The position numbers and the translations under genes are program-made. This document shows positions 50,852 through 58,821 of a stretch of 64,000 bases of DNA, in pieces. The notes beneath the pieces were generated by a model. It saw nothing but the letters and a program-made list of their open reading frames with translations, made no database searches and was not told the DNA's origin. Positions within the stretch are counted from its first letter, which is position 1. Each line of letters begins with the position of its first letter. The stretch comes from Bacteroidaceae bacterium (lineage in GTDB: Bacteria > Bacteroidota > Bacteroidia > Bacteroidales > Bacteroidaceae): NCBI GenBank assembly GCA_017615835.1, contig JAFZZI010000007.1:124001-188000 (forward strand), read 5' to 3'.

Positions 50852-51600
50852 TTCTGGTTATCTGCTCCAGTCACCTGTGCGCTTGTCAGTCCGAATCTTC
50901 TCTCACGGTTCTGGAAACTGTATATAGCCTTACACAGTTCCTCCTTGTCAAAGTCCGGCCAATAAACATCCGTGAAATACAGTTCAGAGTATGAGGCCTG
51001 CCACATCAGGAAATTGCTCAATCTGATCTCCCCCCCGGTACGTATTATCAGATCGGGATCAGGCATGAAACTTGCATTCAGTTTCGAGGCAAACTTCTCC
51101 TCATCTATATCGTCAGGGTTCAGAATGCCATTCCTGACATCTTCCGCAAGCAATCTGGCAGCTCTTGCAATCTCCCAGCGAGACGAATAACTCAATGCAA
51201 TCACAACCTCTGCTCTGGTATTGTTCTCAGTGGTCTTCATACACTTCTTAATCCGATTCCGCACTATCAGCGGAATTCTGTTGAGGTCACCGATCATACG
51301 AAGCCGGGTGTTGTTATCCATAAATATTTTCTCTTCCAGATTGGACAAGACCAGATTCATCAGTACCTTTACCTCTTTTGGAGGACGCTTCCAGTTTTCG
51401 GTGGAAAAAGCATACAGAGTGATATACCTGACACCCAGGTTTACTGCATCTTCAACGATAGACCATGCCCTCTTGGTCCCTCTGGAATGGCCTTCTGCAC
51501 GTTCCAGGCCGTGTTCTTTGGCCCATCTGCCGTTTCCATCCATTATTATTGCTATATGGGTCGGAATCCTGTTTCTGTCTATCTTATCCTCGTACGACAT
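50848..51600 (-). CDS. uppS: Isoprenyl (undecaprenyl) diphosphate synthase
   Basis: Cis-prenyltransferase that makes the C55 lipid carrier for wall and O-antigen synthesis. The 250-aa protein has the IAIIMDGNGRWAKEHGLER catalytic region, the TLYAFSTENWKRPPKEV segment, and DPDLIIRTGGEIRLSNFLMW plus YTDVYWPDF-like end (YFTDVYWPDFDKEEL). It lies between porG and bamA, overlapping bamA by 4 bp. Confidence 0.96.
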   Translation of the reverse strand: MSYEDKIDRNRIPTHIAIIMDGNGRWAKEHGLERAEGHSRGTKRAWSIVEDAVNLGVRYITLYAFSTENWKRPPKEVKVLMNLVLSNLEEKIFMDNNTRLRMIGDLNRIPLIVRNRIKKCMKTTENNTRAEVVIALSYSSRWEIARAARLLAEDVRNGILNPDDIDEEKFASKLNASFMPDPDLIIRTGGEIRLSNFLMWQASYSELYFTDVYWPDFDKEELCKAIYSFQNRERRFGLTSAQVTGADNQK

Positions 51601-51626
51601 AATCTGTACCGTATTATCAAAAAAGC

Positions 51627-52310
51627 CTATTCGTTACAGTCACATGACTTGGCAAAAATGTCATAAGTAAGAGTCAGCATTGTAAAACAGTAGCTGTCTT
51701 TATTCTTCATGAAACCACTCTTGATCTGCAGAGGATCACTACCCGCATTCTCAGTAACATCCAGTCGGTCAGAGGAACTGAAACGCATTGTCCATTCAAG
51801 ACAAAGATTCAGTCTGTCGGCAATCTTGTACTTTACACCGATTCCGATGGGGAAATTGACTGCAAAATCATTATTTGCAGGCTTTGGTGCAAAAGTCATC
51901 CCTACTCCTATCAGGTAATAGGGGACAAGCCTGTGACAGTCGTTGTATGTCGTCGTTCCATAAGCAAGAAAATTACCCTCAATCTGAACCCCTAAATCGA
52001 AAACCGTTCTCTTGAAAGAAATCGCTTCAGGATAGGTGCGGTCATTGATCCAGGACGTATTGCCCGAAATGCCGGCAGCTACCAGATTCGACTTGAGTGC
52101 AAACCTGTGATTGATTCTGTAACGTGCGGTTATTCCACCCATGAAGCGGGAACCCTTGTACAGTTTGTTATTGGCATCGCCCATATAGAAACTGCATCCG
52201 ACAGCAGGCCCGATCTCAACCAGATATTCAGTATCATCCTGAGCCATCGCCGGAACGTGAACAGCCATGACGAAGGTCAGTAAAGCAACGAATATCCGTT
52301 TTATACCCAT
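51627..52310 (-). CDS. porG: Outer-membrane protein PorG (DUF6089-like), T9SS-associated
   Basis: A 227-aa barrel protein: signal MGIKRIFVALLTFVMAVHVPAMA, then EIGPAVGCSFYMGDANNKLY and FMGGITARYRINHRFALKSN, the family opening. C-terminal strands (RLNLCLEWTMRFSSSDRLD, CFTMLTLTYDIFA) fit an eight-stranded barrel. The order porG-uppS-bamA-skp matches what I recall for Porphyromonas gingivalis, where PorG is needed for T9SS and contacts the GldK/GldN ring. The T9SS role here is inferred from that synteny. It starts 1 bp after the preceding lipoprotein stop. Confidence 0.8.
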   Translation of the reverse strand: MGIKRIFVALLTFVMAVHVPAMAQDDTEYLVEIGPAVGCSFYMGDANNKLYKGSRFMGGITARYRINHRFALKSNLVAAGISGNTSWINDRTYPEAISFKRTVFDLGVQIEGNFLAYGTTTYNDCHRLVPYYLIGVGMTFAPKPANNDFAVNFPIGIGVKYKIADRLNLCLEWTMRFSSSDRLDVTENAGSDPLQIKSGFMKNKDSYCFTMLTLTYDIFAKSCDCNE

Positions 52311-52311
52311 A

Positions 52312-53712
52312 CTATCTGTAAAGTCTGTTAATATGTCCCTTCCAGACGCCTTTTGAGCCGCCGGTTATTATCCAGATGTCGTTGTGAGTGTCAACGGCAC
52401 CGCAAATGGGATCTACACACCCTTTCAGTTGCGCAGGAATCTGCATGCAGTTGTTCCAGGTATTGTACGTGTCGAATATCGGGTTGCAGTAACGCCACGA
52501 AATACCATTGTCCAGAGACTGATAGAAGCCGCCCAGAGACTCAATTCTTATATCGCCGAGACTGGCAATACCGCCAAAGGCAAACAGGCTGCCGTCATAG
52601 AGAATAAACGATGGATCTGAAAAAACAGGGCATCTCAGGCTGTTGGCGTCCAAGACTTCGACAAGACTCCATTCTTTTTCGGTCGACAGCCTTGTCCAGA
52701 CTATTGTCGAGGTATTCAGGCCATTTCCGTCATTTCCCATAATAACGAAACGTTCGATTGCGGGATTGCTCTTGAGAGGATACATCATGCCGACTATATC
52801 AGTTTCCGGGAAACCATCGGGCACTCTCTGCAGTTTTGTCCATTCGGTCATATCCTCAGATGACGCTATCCAGCCATCTTCCGTAATACCGATTGACGTA
52901 CCGCCGTCACCTGTCTGATTGAAAGGAACCAATGCCTTCATCGGAGTATCCTGCCCTACATCAGTCCAATTCACACCGTCATCAGACATCTTCAAGGATT
53001 CTCCGTCAACAATGTAAAGACTGCCGGAATGGACAGAAATAGTCCACTTCACAGGATTGGAAAGACCCTTGCAAGACTCGAAATCACTCCAAGAGTCACC
53101 ATCCCCTACAGATAACGATGTAACTCCGGTCCTGATTCCCAAACTGTCACCGATGACAATCATGCGCCCGTCAAGTTCTACGGCCTTAATTCCGCTCATC
53201 CGTACCGGAAGCGAGGGAACCTCCTTCCAACTCATGGAGTCGGGATCTGCTGTGCTGATGTTTGTCATGACAGTATAGAGACGCCTGAACGATCCGTCTT
53301 CGGATACCGACAGCAACTTCAACGGTTTTGTCATGTCGACAGTATCCTTGGACGACCAGATTGTATCATACAAGGTGCCGTCGGCACGGCTTTTCTGCCA
53401 ATACACCGTACCCGTTCCCGAAACGCTGGTAGTCACTTTGTCGATAATGGAACCGGCAGGCAGCGGATCCTCGTTATATATGAGTCCCTTCATCTGGTCA
53501 ATTGCATATTTGATGGTAGCCCCAGTGACTTTCCTTGTGACCAAAGTATCATGTCCCTTGACGGTGATATCGTGATACAGGACATAAAAGTCTCCTATCT
53601 GGAAGTTCGTCACAACCGATTCCGGACTCTGAACCCCGGCCTCCTTTACACACGAAAGGACCAACAGCGAGGACAGAAGCAGGGGTAAAAGAGACAATGA
53701 CTTTTTGGGCAT
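52312..53712 (-). CDS. Propeller-type lipoprotein (DUF6242-like)
   Basis: A 466-aa lipoprotein, signal MPKKSLSLLPLLLSSLLVLSC with Cys21. A beta-sandwich-like N-terminal part (FQIGDFYVLYHDITVKGHDT) is followed by kelch/galactose-oxidase-like repeats (SWKEVPSLPVRMSGIKAVEL, LFAFGGIASLGDIRIESLGG). I recall such Bacteroidales proteins as DUF6242; function unknown. It lies directly before porG (stop and start 1 bp apart), so it is co-expressed with PorG-UppS-BamA and may be an envelope-assembly accessory. Confidence 0.68.
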   Translation of the reverse strand: MPKKSLSLLPLLLSSLLVLSCVKEAGVQSPESVVTNFQIGDFYVLYHDITVKGHDTLVTRKVTGATIKYAIDQMKGLIYNEDPLPAGSIIDKVTTSVSGTGTVYWQKSRADGTLYDTIWSSKDTVDMTKPLKLLSVSEDGSFRRLYTVMTNISTADPDSMSWKEVPSLPVRMSGIKAVELDGRMIVIGDSLGIRTGVTSLSVGDGDSWSDFESCKGLSNPVKWTISVHSGSLYIVDGESLKMSDDGVNWTDVGQDTPMKALVPFNQTGDGGTSIGITEDGWIASSEDMTEWTKLQRVPDGFPETDIVGMMYPLKSNPAIERFVIMGNDGNGLNTSTIVWTRLSTEKEWSLVEVLDANSLRCPVFSDPSFILYDGSLFAFGGIASLGDIRIESLGGFYQSLDNGISWRYCNPIFDTYNTWNNCMQIPAQLKGCVDPICGAVDTHNDIWIITGGSKGVWKGHINRLYR

Positions 53713-53738
53713 ATCCTTGCAAATTGCTTAACAATTCG

Positions 53739-53746
53739 CAAAAATA
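53739..53746 (-). promoter_or_regulatory. -7 element of the lipoprotein-porG-uppS-bamA operon
   Basis: Minus strand TATTTTTG (TAnnTTTG), 26 bp before the lipoprotein ATG. No TTTG at 19 nt. Confidence 0.5.
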
Positions 53747-53860
53747 GCAACATTTCGCCAAAAAACCCTCTATTAAAGGTTCTTTTAAAATAAATAAGGT
53801 TTTTATCGTATTTTAGCGTGTCAGATAGCCCCCGGATAAGGAGCATTAGAGTAAAAATGT

Positions 53861-53868
53861 TAATTTTG
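53861..53868 (+). promoter_or_regulatory. -7 element of the pyrE operon
   Basis: TAATTTTG (TAnnTTTG), 26 bp before the pyrE ATG; the -33 half is not clear. Confidence 0.5.
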
Positions 53869-53894
53869 CAAATAAAAACCATACTCATATTCAT

Positions 53895-54524
53895 ATGGAT
53901 GAAACGAAACGTTTAGTCGCAGAAAAACTGCTGGAGACAGGAGCAGTGCAGGTAAGACCGGAAAAGCCGTTCACATGGGCCTCAGGCTGGCACTCGCCAT
54001 TCTATTGCGACAACAGGAGAACTTTGTCTTTTCCCCTGGTCAGGGACCTTGTCAGGGACTCGCTCTGCAGTGCTGCAGGGTCATTCCGGGAATTTGATGT
54101 TGTAGCCGGTGTCGCAACCGGTGCAATTGCTCAGGGAGCCCTGGTTGCAGACAGGTTGAGAAAACCCTTCGTATATGTCCGCCCCACGCCCAAGGATCAT
54201 GGTATGGCAAACCAGATAGAAGGCTTCCTGCCTGAAAAAAGCCGTGTCCTGGTCATTGAGGACCTGATTTCGACAGGTGGAAGCAGCCTCAAGGCCGTAA
54301 AGGCCCTTCGGGACACAGGCTGCACTGTTGTAGGCATGATAGCCTCTTTCACTTATGGATTCCCGACCGCTGTCAACGCCTTCCGCGAAGCAGATGTTCG
54401 CTTGGAGACCCTTACCGATTATGAGACCCTCATTCAGGCCGCAGTCAGCGGCGGATATATCAAGGCCGACAGTCTTTCCGTTCTGAGGGAATGGAGAGCC
54501 GATCCTGCCGGATGGAATCAATAA
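53895..54524 (+). CDS. pyrE: Orotate phosphoribosyltransferase
   Basis: Joins orotate to PRPP in pyrimidine synthesis. The 209-aa protein has the OPRT opening KPFTWASGWHSPFYCDNRRT, FDVVAGVATGAIAQGALVAD, and the PRPP loop RVLVIEDLISTGGSSLKAVK. Complete. It heads a rightward run of six genes with small gaps or overlaps; argH follows after 10 bp. Confidence 0.96.
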   Translation: MDETKRLVAEKLLETGAVQVRPEKPFTWASGWHSPFYCDNRRTLSFPLVRDLVRDSLCSAAGSFREFDVVAGVATGAIAQGALVADRLRKPFVYVRPTPKDHGMANQIEGFLPEKSRVLVIEDLISTGGSSLKAVKALRDTGCTVVGMIASFTYGFPTAVNAFREADVRLETLTDYETLIQAAVSGGYIKADSLSVLREWRADPAGWNQ

Positions 54525-54534
54525 AAAAACTGAC

Positions 54535-55872
54535 ATGAAACCGATTTGGGACAAAGGCAGACCCGTAAACAGCCTCATACAGAAATATACCGTCGGCAAA
54601 GACCGTGAACTGGACATGCTTCTGGCCAGATACGACATTCTCGGATCCATTGCACACATCACGATGCTCGAGTCTGTCGGACTTCTTGGCAGGACTGAAC
54701 TTGAAACTCTCACTAAAGGCCTGCGCGAATTGCTGGATCTCGTCGACAAAGGAGAATTTATCATTGAAGAAGGCGTAGAAGACGTTCACTCGGAGGTAGA
54801 GGCGCTCCTGACAAGAAAATACGGCGATATTGGCAAGAAGATACATTCAGGACGCTCACGCAACGATCAGGTGCTTGTTGATCTGAAACTGTTCACGCGA
54901 GGAAGAATCTGCGGCATCGTAAAAGCAGTCAACATGTTGTTTGACACACTTATACGGCAGAGCAACCGCTTTAGAGACGTGCTTCTTCCAGGCTACACCC
55001 ATCTGCAGACAGCCATGCCTTCGTCATTCGGTCTGTGGTTCGGTGCCTACGCTGAAAGTCTTACGGATGATACAGTAATGCTCAAGGCGGCCTTCGACAT
55101 CTGCAACCGCAATCCTCTTGGTTCAGCGGCGGGATACGGTTCTTCCTTTCCCCTCGACCGACAGATGACAACAGATCTTCTCGGATTTGAATCAATGGAC
55201 TATAATGTCGTCTATGCACAGATGACACGCGGAAAGACAGAACGGATTGTAAGCACTGCACTCGCCTCGGTCGCAGCAACCTTGTCAAAACTCTCTTTCG
55301 ATGCCTGCCTGTATAACAGTCAGAACTTTGGATTTATACATCTCCCCGATGACTGCACCACAGGATCCAGCATCATGCCCCATAAGAAAAATCCTGACGT
55401 ATTTGAGCTAACCAGAGCAAAATGCAACCGTCTCCAGTCTATCCCTGAGCAGATAACCATAATGACCAACAATCTGCCAAGCGGTTACTTCCGCGACATG
55501 CAATTGGTCAAGGAAGTTTTCCTGCCGGCATTTGACGAACTTGAGGAGTGTCTGACCATGGTCAACTATATGGCAGAAAAGATGGAAGTCAATCCCGACA
55601 TTCTCAAGGACGACCGTTACGACTCAATCTTCAGTGTTGAAGAGGTTAACCGCATGGTACTTGATGGTGTCCCGTTCCGCGATGCCTACGTAAAGGTTGG
55701 CAATGACATTGAGCAGGGTGTTTTCAAAGCAGACAAAAGGATACATCATACCCATCAGGGCAGCATCGGAAACCTTTGCAACGACAGCATACGTTCCCGA
55801 ATGGAATCATTGACGGATTCGTTCCCCTTTGACAAGATAGATTCTGCACTGAAGAGACTGGCTGGAAGATGA
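54535..55872 (+). CDS. argH: Argininosuccinate lyase
   Basis: Fumarase/aspartase-superfamily enzyme that splits argininosuccinate to arginine and fumarate. The 445-aa protein opens KPIWDKGRPVNSLIQKYTVG, has SRNDQVLVDLKLF (IHSGRSRNDQ), the GYTHLQTAMP region, and the superfamily signature GSSIMPHKKNPDVFELTRA with the catalytic Ser loop. Complete. Its stop overlaps the next start as ATGA. Confidence 0.95.
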   Translation: MKPIWDKGRPVNSLIQKYTVGKDRELDMLLARYDILGSIAHITMLESVGLLGRTELETLTKGLRELLDLVDKGEFIIEEGVEDVHSEVEALLTRKYGDIGKKIHSGRSRNDQVLVDLKLFTRGRICGIVKAVNMLFDTLIRQSNRFRDVLLPGYTHLQTAMPSSFGLWFGAYAESLTDDTVMLKAAFDICNRNPLGSAAGYGSSFPLDRQMTTDLLGFESMDYNVVYAQMTRGKTERIVSTALASVAATLSKLSFDACLYNSQNFGFIHLPDDCTTGSSIMPHKKNPDVFELTRAKCNRLQSIPEQITIMTNNLPSGYFRDMQLVKEVFLPAFDELEECLTMVNYMAEKMEVNPDILKDDRYDSIFSVEEVNRMVLDGVPFRDAYVKVGNDIEQGVFKADKRIHHTHQGSIGNLCNDSIRSRMESLTDSFPFDKIDSALKRLAGR

Positions 55873-56408
55873 GAAAGTACAGAACCGCAATGCTGGCTGC
55901 AATAATCCTGATTGGAGGATCCTGCACAAAAAACACGTACAGCACCTTCTGTACATCACATCCCGTCCTGTTCAGTTTCGACATATCCGAGCCTCCATTC
56001 AATACCGCTGCAGGAATGGGCTCGTTCATCACTGTCAGGAAAAGCGGCTCCACACTTATGGTCGTTGACGCCGACGGTCACGAGTCTCGCGCAGAGATGA
56101 GCGAAGAACAGCGACAATACACTTTACTCGGACTGGGAGGCCTGATACTGGGAACTCCTGCTCTTGACAATTTCGAATGTAAGGTTTTTGCGTACGATCT
56201 TGCCTGCCCTGTCTGCGACATGGCAAACATGACAACTTCAAGATTGCGGATTGACGGCACAGGCACCGCCTCTTGCAGAAAGTGCGGGACCACATTTGAT
56301 CTCAACAACAACGGGTTCGTCATTTCAACAGAAAAAGAGGAGACCCGTCCACTCTACAGGTACGTCACAAGAACAACTTTCAGTGATGTGATTGTTTCAA
56401 ATAACTAA
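55869..56408 (+). CDS. Lipoprotein-like protein with zinc-ribbon cysteines
   Basis: A 179-aa exported protein (MRKYRTAMLAAIILIGGSCT, likely lipid-anchored at Cys19). Two CxxC pairs, CPVC at 113-116 and CRKC at 136-139, form a probable zinc ribbon in a beta-rich body (ECKVFAYDLACPVCDMAN, CRKCGTTFDLNNNG). The fold recalls Rieske-type domains with Cys in place of His ligands, but that is only a resemblance; I do not know the family. Translational overlap with argH and a 14-bp gap to the next gene put it in the pyrE-argH operon. Confidence 0.65.
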   Translation: MRKYRTAMLAAIILIGGSCTKNTYSTFCTSHPVLFSFDISEPPFNTAAGMGSFITVRKSGSTLMVVDADGHESRAEMSEEQRQYTLLGLGGLILGTPALDNFECKVFAYDLACPVCDMANMTTSRLRIDGTGTASCRKCGTTFDLNNNGFVISTEKEETRPLYRYVTRTTFSDVIVSNN

Positions 56409-56422
56409 AAAGAGAAAGCCAT

Positions 56423-57163
56423 ATGAAAAAGAGTCTCACCCTGCTGACAATCATTGTTCTCGCTTTGGCCCCCTCAGTAATGACGGCTGAAGAAATCAAT
56501 TTCAAGATAAGTGTTCGTAGCGGTATCATTGGAATGAGTGCCGGCATAGGCAAGTTCATCCAGCAGAGCACCATCGAAGACGGCAATCCTGCAGTCATGA
56601 TGCAGATGACAATGGGCACTACCGGGGCCGCACATCTGTTCTACCAGCTAAATGACACCATGACCTCAATACAGACTACATCAGGAAAAACCATCCGCTA
56701 TCAGAAAATTGCCCATGAAGGTAAAAGCCACAGTAAGGAAAGTGCATTCTTCACATACAAAGGAGACAAATGCCACATACAATACCGGATTGAATCAGGT
56801 GACAAGTCTTACAAACACGAAGAAGAATGGGATGAGACCGTGTACGACATGCTGAGCCTTCTCGGATTCACACGCAGTTTCAACAACGTAAATGAGGGTG
56901 AAGTCATTAACTTCCCTATGGTAAACGGTGACAGGGCATTCATGCAGCACATTGTATGCGAAGGGAAAGTCAAGGTAAAGGATAGCAGGCGCAAATCCTA
57001 CGACTGCCTCCAGTTCTCTGTCCGCGACTACAAAGGCGGCACTGAACGCGAGACGATGAAGGTATTTGTAACAGATGACCAGAAGCACCTTCCCATAAGA
57101 CTTGAGATAATGCTGGGCAAATCGACTACAGCAATCGTTGTGCTTGACAAGATCAAGGAATGA
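56423..57163 (+). CDS. DUF3108-like exported protein
   Basis: A 246-aa protein with signal MKKSLTLLTIIVLALAPSVMTA and a beta-rich body with EEINFKISVRSGIIGMSAGI, AHLFYQLNDTMTSIQTTSGK and KVKDSRRKSYDCLQFSVRDY, ending LPIRLEIMLGKSTTAIVVLD. That is the pattern of DUF3108, periplasmic proteins of unknown function that fold as a curved beta-sheet. It overlaps the next gene by 4 bp (ATGA). Confidence 0.75.
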   Translation: MKKSLTLLTIIVLALAPSVMTAEEINFKISVRSGIIGMSAGIGKFIQQSTIEDGNPAVMMQMTMGTTGAAHLFYQLNDTMTSIQTTSGKTIRYQKIAHEGKSHSKESAFFTYKGDKCHIQYRIESGDKSYKHEEEWDETVYDMLSLLGFTRSFNNVNEGEVINFPMVNGDRAFMQHIVCEGKVKVKDSRRKSYDCLQFSVRDYKGGTERETMKVFVTDDQKHLPIRLEIMLGKSTTAIVVLDKIKE

Positions 57164-57819
57164 ACATGCAGGTAACACGTAACAAATTTCTCAACAGGCG
57201 CGGATTCGGAGTCCATTCCCCCTGGGCGTATGACCTCATTACCAATGTCATTGAAGAGAAACTTCCCTACTACGCATACGACGATCTGTACGAATACTGG
57301 GAGAAGGCACCGGAGTTTCTTCCCCAATATGATGAAAAAACCGACCAGTTGCTTTTCCGACTGGTAAATGCTCTTCATCCGCGTTCTATTCTTGAAATAG
57401 GCACAGGAGCCGGTGTCAGTACCGGATATCTTGCTTCTGTATCTTCAGCCACCCCATGTTTCACCATTGATGCCAAACACCCCGCTGTTCAGCAGGTCGC
57501 TAAATTGCTCGAAAATTTCCCAAATGTTCAGTACTTCCCGGGGGATATCCTTCAGACTCTGCAGGACTTTCTTCCGGAAAGCAGAAACGTTGATTTCGTA
57601 CATCTGGCTCACACTGTCTTTTTCGAAGAGGCTTACGAAATACTGCGACCTAACCTAAACCCTCATTCTGTCATTGTAGTCCAGGGAATCAACGGCAGAC
57701 GGTCCAAGTGGTTCGAAAAGGTCTGCAAATCGGAAGATACAGGAGTATGTTTCACAAAAGGCTCTGTAGGATTACTGTTTTTCGACAAGAATATGTACAA
57801 ACAATATTACAGGCTATGA
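57160..57819 (+). CDS. SAM-dependent methyltransferase-like protein
   Basis: A 219-aa cytoplasmic protein with a class I methyltransferase fold. The SAM-binding motif is RSILEIGTGAGVSTGYLASV; then CFTIDAKHPAVQQVAKLLEN and VDFVHLAHTVFFEEAYEILR, where the usual acidic motif is weak. The N-terminus NRRGFGVHSPWAYDLITNVI occurs in an uncharacterised Bacteroidetes group. Substrate unknown. Overlaps both neighbours by 4 bp. Confidence 0.75.
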   Translation: MNMQVTRNKFLNRRGFGVHSPWAYDLITNVIEEKLPYYAYDDLYEYWEKAPEFLPQYDEKTDQLLFRLVNALHPRSILEIGTGAGVSTGYLASVSSATPCFTIDAKHPAVQQVAKLLENFPNVQYFPGDILQTLQDFLPESRNVDFVHLAHTVFFEEAYEILRPNLNPHSVIVVQGINGRRSKWFEKVCKSEDTGVCFTKGSVGLLFFDKNMYKQYYRL

Positions 57820-58361
57820 AAATATATACTGGGACGGGAGATAAAGGAACTACCAGTCTGGTAGGAGGAAAACGAGTTTCCAAAACAGATATAAGACTGG
57901 AAGCGTACGGAGGTGTTGACGAACTGAACTCAACTCTCGGATTGTTGGCAACGTACCTCAGCACCGCTGCCGACAGGGAGAATATTCTTTGGCTACAGAA
58001 CAGGCTGTTCTCAGTCGGAGGAGCCCTGGCTACCGACACCTCAACAACCCGAGTACCCGACAACTGCCATATTGCAGACGAAGAAATAACCCGACTGGAG
58101 GAAATGATTGACGCTGCCGGCGAAGGTCTTCCTCAGCAGAGGTCTTTTATACTGCCGGGCGGAAGCCGTGGTTCTGCAGTCTGTCACATTGCCCGAACCG
58201 TGTGCCGCCGTGTGGAAAGAAGCATCCTCAGGATGAATGAAACGATTCCTGTCGATTCCAATCTGCTTGTCTTTATCAACAGACTCTCTGACTATCTGTT
58301 CGTTATGTCACGCCGCATTAATTTCTTAGACAATACCCCTGAGTTTTATTGGGGTGAATAG
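57816..58361 (+). CDS. Cob(I)alamin adenosyltransferase, PduO type
   Basis: Transfers the adenosyl group of ATP to reduced cobalamin to make coenzyme B12. The 181-aa protein starts MKIYTGTGDKGTTSLVGGKR (ATP-binding), continues with LEAYGGVDELNSTLGLLATY and has the family signature SFILPGGSRGSAVCHIARTV followed by CRRVERSI. The longer open frame upstream lies in the methyltransferase gene; the ATG at 57816 overlaps its stop (ATGA). Last of the operon. Confidence 0.93.
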   Translation: MKIYTGTGDKGTTSLVGGKRVSKTDIRLEAYGGVDELNSTLGLLATYLSTAADRENILWLQNRLFSVGGALATDTSTTRVPDNCHIADEEITRLEEMIDAAGEGLPQQRSFILPGGSRGSAVCHIARTVCRRVERSILRMNETIPVDSNLLVFINRLSDYLFVMSRRINFLDNTPEFYWGE

Positions 58362-58382
58362 CATCATGATTCTTTTTTTTAA

Positions 58383-58390
58383 TACTTTTG
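58383..58390 (+). promoter_or_regulatory. -7 element of the DUF2795-like gene
   Basis: TACTTTTG (TAnnTTTG), 36 bp before the ATG, just after a T run (58373-58380). Confidence 0.5.
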
Positions 58391-58426
58391 CGGCAAAATA
58401 GAACCATAAACTAAATATATAGCACT

Positions 58427-58648
58427 ATGTATTGGACTTTGGAATTAGCCTCTAAACTGGAAGATGCTCCCTGGCCGGCAACCAAGGACGAACTCATCGA
58501 CTATGCAGTAAGATCCGGTGCCCCCCTTGAAGTTATTGAGAACCTGCAGGAAATCGAAGACGAAGGAGAGGTTTACGAAAGTATTGAGGACATCTGGCCC
58601 GACTATCCCTCAAATGACGACTTCTTCTTCAACGAAGATGAATACTAA
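58427..58648 (+). CDS. Small acidic protein, DUF2795-like
   Basis: A 73-aa acidic, soluble protein starting MYWTLELASKLEDAPWPATK, with ELIDYAVRSGAPLEVIENLQ and an Asp/Glu/Phe-rich end. It matches the small-helical DUF2795 pattern; family proteins are short and uncharacterised. It has its own -7 element and a terminator behind it, so it is a single-gene unit. Confidence 0.8.
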   Translation: MYWTLELASKLEDAPWPATKDELIDYAVRSGAPLEVIENLQEIEDEGEVYESIEDIWPDYPSNDDFFFNEDEY

Positions 58649-58697
58649 GCATCATTTCCTGTCTGTTCCGATAATAATCAACAAATAATAACTTAGG

Positions 58698-58728
58698 TAG
58701 CAGCCTTTTAAGGTTACTATTTTTTTTT
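58698..58728 (+). terminator. Terminator after the DUF2795-like gene
   Basis: TAGCAGCCTT (58698-58707) and AAGGTTACTA (58710-58719) pair with one mismatch and one G-U, then nine T (58720-58728). Confidence 0.75.
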
Positions 58729-58821
58729 GTATTTACATAAATAGAGAATTAAAAGGAGATTAACTGTGAGTAACAGTTCTTCCTCGGGAGTAATGAGCAA
58801 AAGAGGACTGTCCCAATTGCA

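Noticed and set aside
58762-58778. AACTGT/ACAGTT hairpin downstream of purF
   Set aside because: Only a 6-bp stem with no good T tract on the minus strand; too weak to call a terminator.
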